Shown in pieces: positions 63,550 through 64,000 of a stretch of 64,000 bases of DNA (position 1 is the stretch's first letter; each line of letters begins with the position of its first letter). The DNA is from an uncultured Erythrobacter sp. GTDB lineage: Bacteria; Pseudomonadota; Alphaproteobacteria; Sphingomonadales; Sphingomonadaceae. The translations under genes and the position numbers were made by a program. A model generated the notes under the pieces. It saw nothing but the letters and a program-made list of their open reading frames with translations, did not search any database and was not told the DNA's origin. The stretch is taken from contig CANLPY010000001.1 in assembly GCA_947493165.1 (NCBI GenBank), positions 1,836,501 through 1,900,500 of the forward strand, in the 5' to 3' direction.

Positions 63550-63706
63550 AGCGGCGGGGCCAAGCGCAATTCACACTGTCTGTTGCCGCGCAACCTCGAA
63601 CCTTGCCTCATGCGTTTCGCAGCACATTTTTAACCAAAACTCTCTAGCCGCCTAGTTGAGATATTGGCGAGCAGTCTGCTTGGCGAAGACCAAAAGAGAA
63701 ATCACA

Positions 63707-64000
63707 ATGCTGAGGAAAACTATTGGCTCGGTTAACCGACTAAGGCGCGTTAGCGCCCCCTCGGATCACAAGCGGGCCAAGCCAAGCATTGCCTCGCGCT
63801 TGCTCCTAACCGACCTATCAATCGCGGTAATTTTGCTAGCTTGCGCCGCCTTGGTCGCACAATATGCGATGAACAATCGCGAACTCGTGGCCCAGCAGCA
63901 CGATCTGACAGAGGTCGAGAATTTGGTGCGCGCTCAAAGGGCAGCGGCTTTCGAAACGCATGTCAGCGCGCTACAATTGCGCGACAGTTGGGCATTCGCG
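63707..64000 (+). CDS. Membrane protein, 5' part (cut by the window edge)
   Basis: 98 codons from the ATG at 63707 run open to the right edge. A basic N-terminus (RRVSAPSDHKRAKPS) is followed by one membrane helix (LSIAVILLACAALVAQYAM) and a helical, probably periplasmic stretch (ELVAQQHDLTEVENLVRAQR). The topology fits the start of a sensor protein such as a histidine kinase or cyclic di-GMP enzyme, but no domain is reached. The 157 bases before it show no other gene. Confidence 0.6.
   Translation, partial: MLRKTIGSVNRLRRVSAPSDHKRAKPSIASRLLLTDLSIAVILLACAALVAQYAMNNRELVAQQHDLTEVENLVRAQRAAAFETHVSALQLRDSWAFA

Overview
The window looks like a chromosomal segment of an alphaproteobacterium of the order Sphingomonadales, most likely the Erythrobacteraceae (Erythrobacter/Altererythrobacter-like). 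This is inferred from the gene families and order: a CYP153 P450, rpe - heparinase-like gene - purH, MmcB, DUF2141 proteins, a TonB receptor for sugar uptake and double PilZ domains. Most genes are tightly packed, with many 1-4 base start/stop overlaps.

Layout. 1-8.5 kb: end of an ABC permease, a CYP153-type P450 behind an inverted repeat, periplasmic MsrB, a four-gene minus-strand envelope-glycan operon (flavin enzyme, LTA-synthase-like sulfatase-fold protein, GtrA, GT-C membrane protein), a double PilZ protein and tRNA-Leu(TAA). 8.7-19.9 kb: CPA2 antiporter, ihfB, YtrA-type GntR regulator, POT peptide transporter followed by two exported amidohydrolases and an FKBP isomerase, NnrU, an alpha/beta hydrolase, a crotonase and an MlaA protein without cysteine. 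19.9-31.8 kb: dxs, zur, purH, heparinase-like gene, rpe, DUF2141, a diacylglycerol kinase coupled to a TAM41-like nucleotidyltransferase, and an M20 peptidase.

31.9-39.1 kb is a sucrose-use locus: LacI regulator, MFS sugar porter, TonB receptor, cytoplasmic GH68 sucrase and ROK fructokinase, with two LacI-type operators in the divergent promoter region. 39.1-44.3 kb is the most unusual stretch: a minus-strand cluster resembling the Pseudomonas Fap functional-amyloid system (FapF-like coiled-coil/barrel protein, C39 peptidase, three small exported proteins with Asn/Gly-rich or double-glycine features), preceded by a Csu-type pilin-like protein and the last part of a usher gene fused to the start of an abortive-infection-like gene.

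44.4-49.3 kb is a decayed defence island next to tRNA-Arg(CCG): an Abi_2-family gene, hsdS broken by one in-frame stop, hsdM whose catalytic NPPF motif reads TPPF, no hsdR, then about 0.9 kb without a convincing gene. 49.4-64 kb is ordinary chromosome: MmcB, a sterol-desaturase-type enzyme, DUF2141, a PAS_5 protein with a long acidic linker, an App1-type phosphatase, an envelope protease/thiol-oxidoreductase group, a LytS/LytTR two-component pair, nadC, RNase T2 and the start of a membrane protein cut by the window edge.

All functions are assigned by reading motifs by eye; no database search was made.
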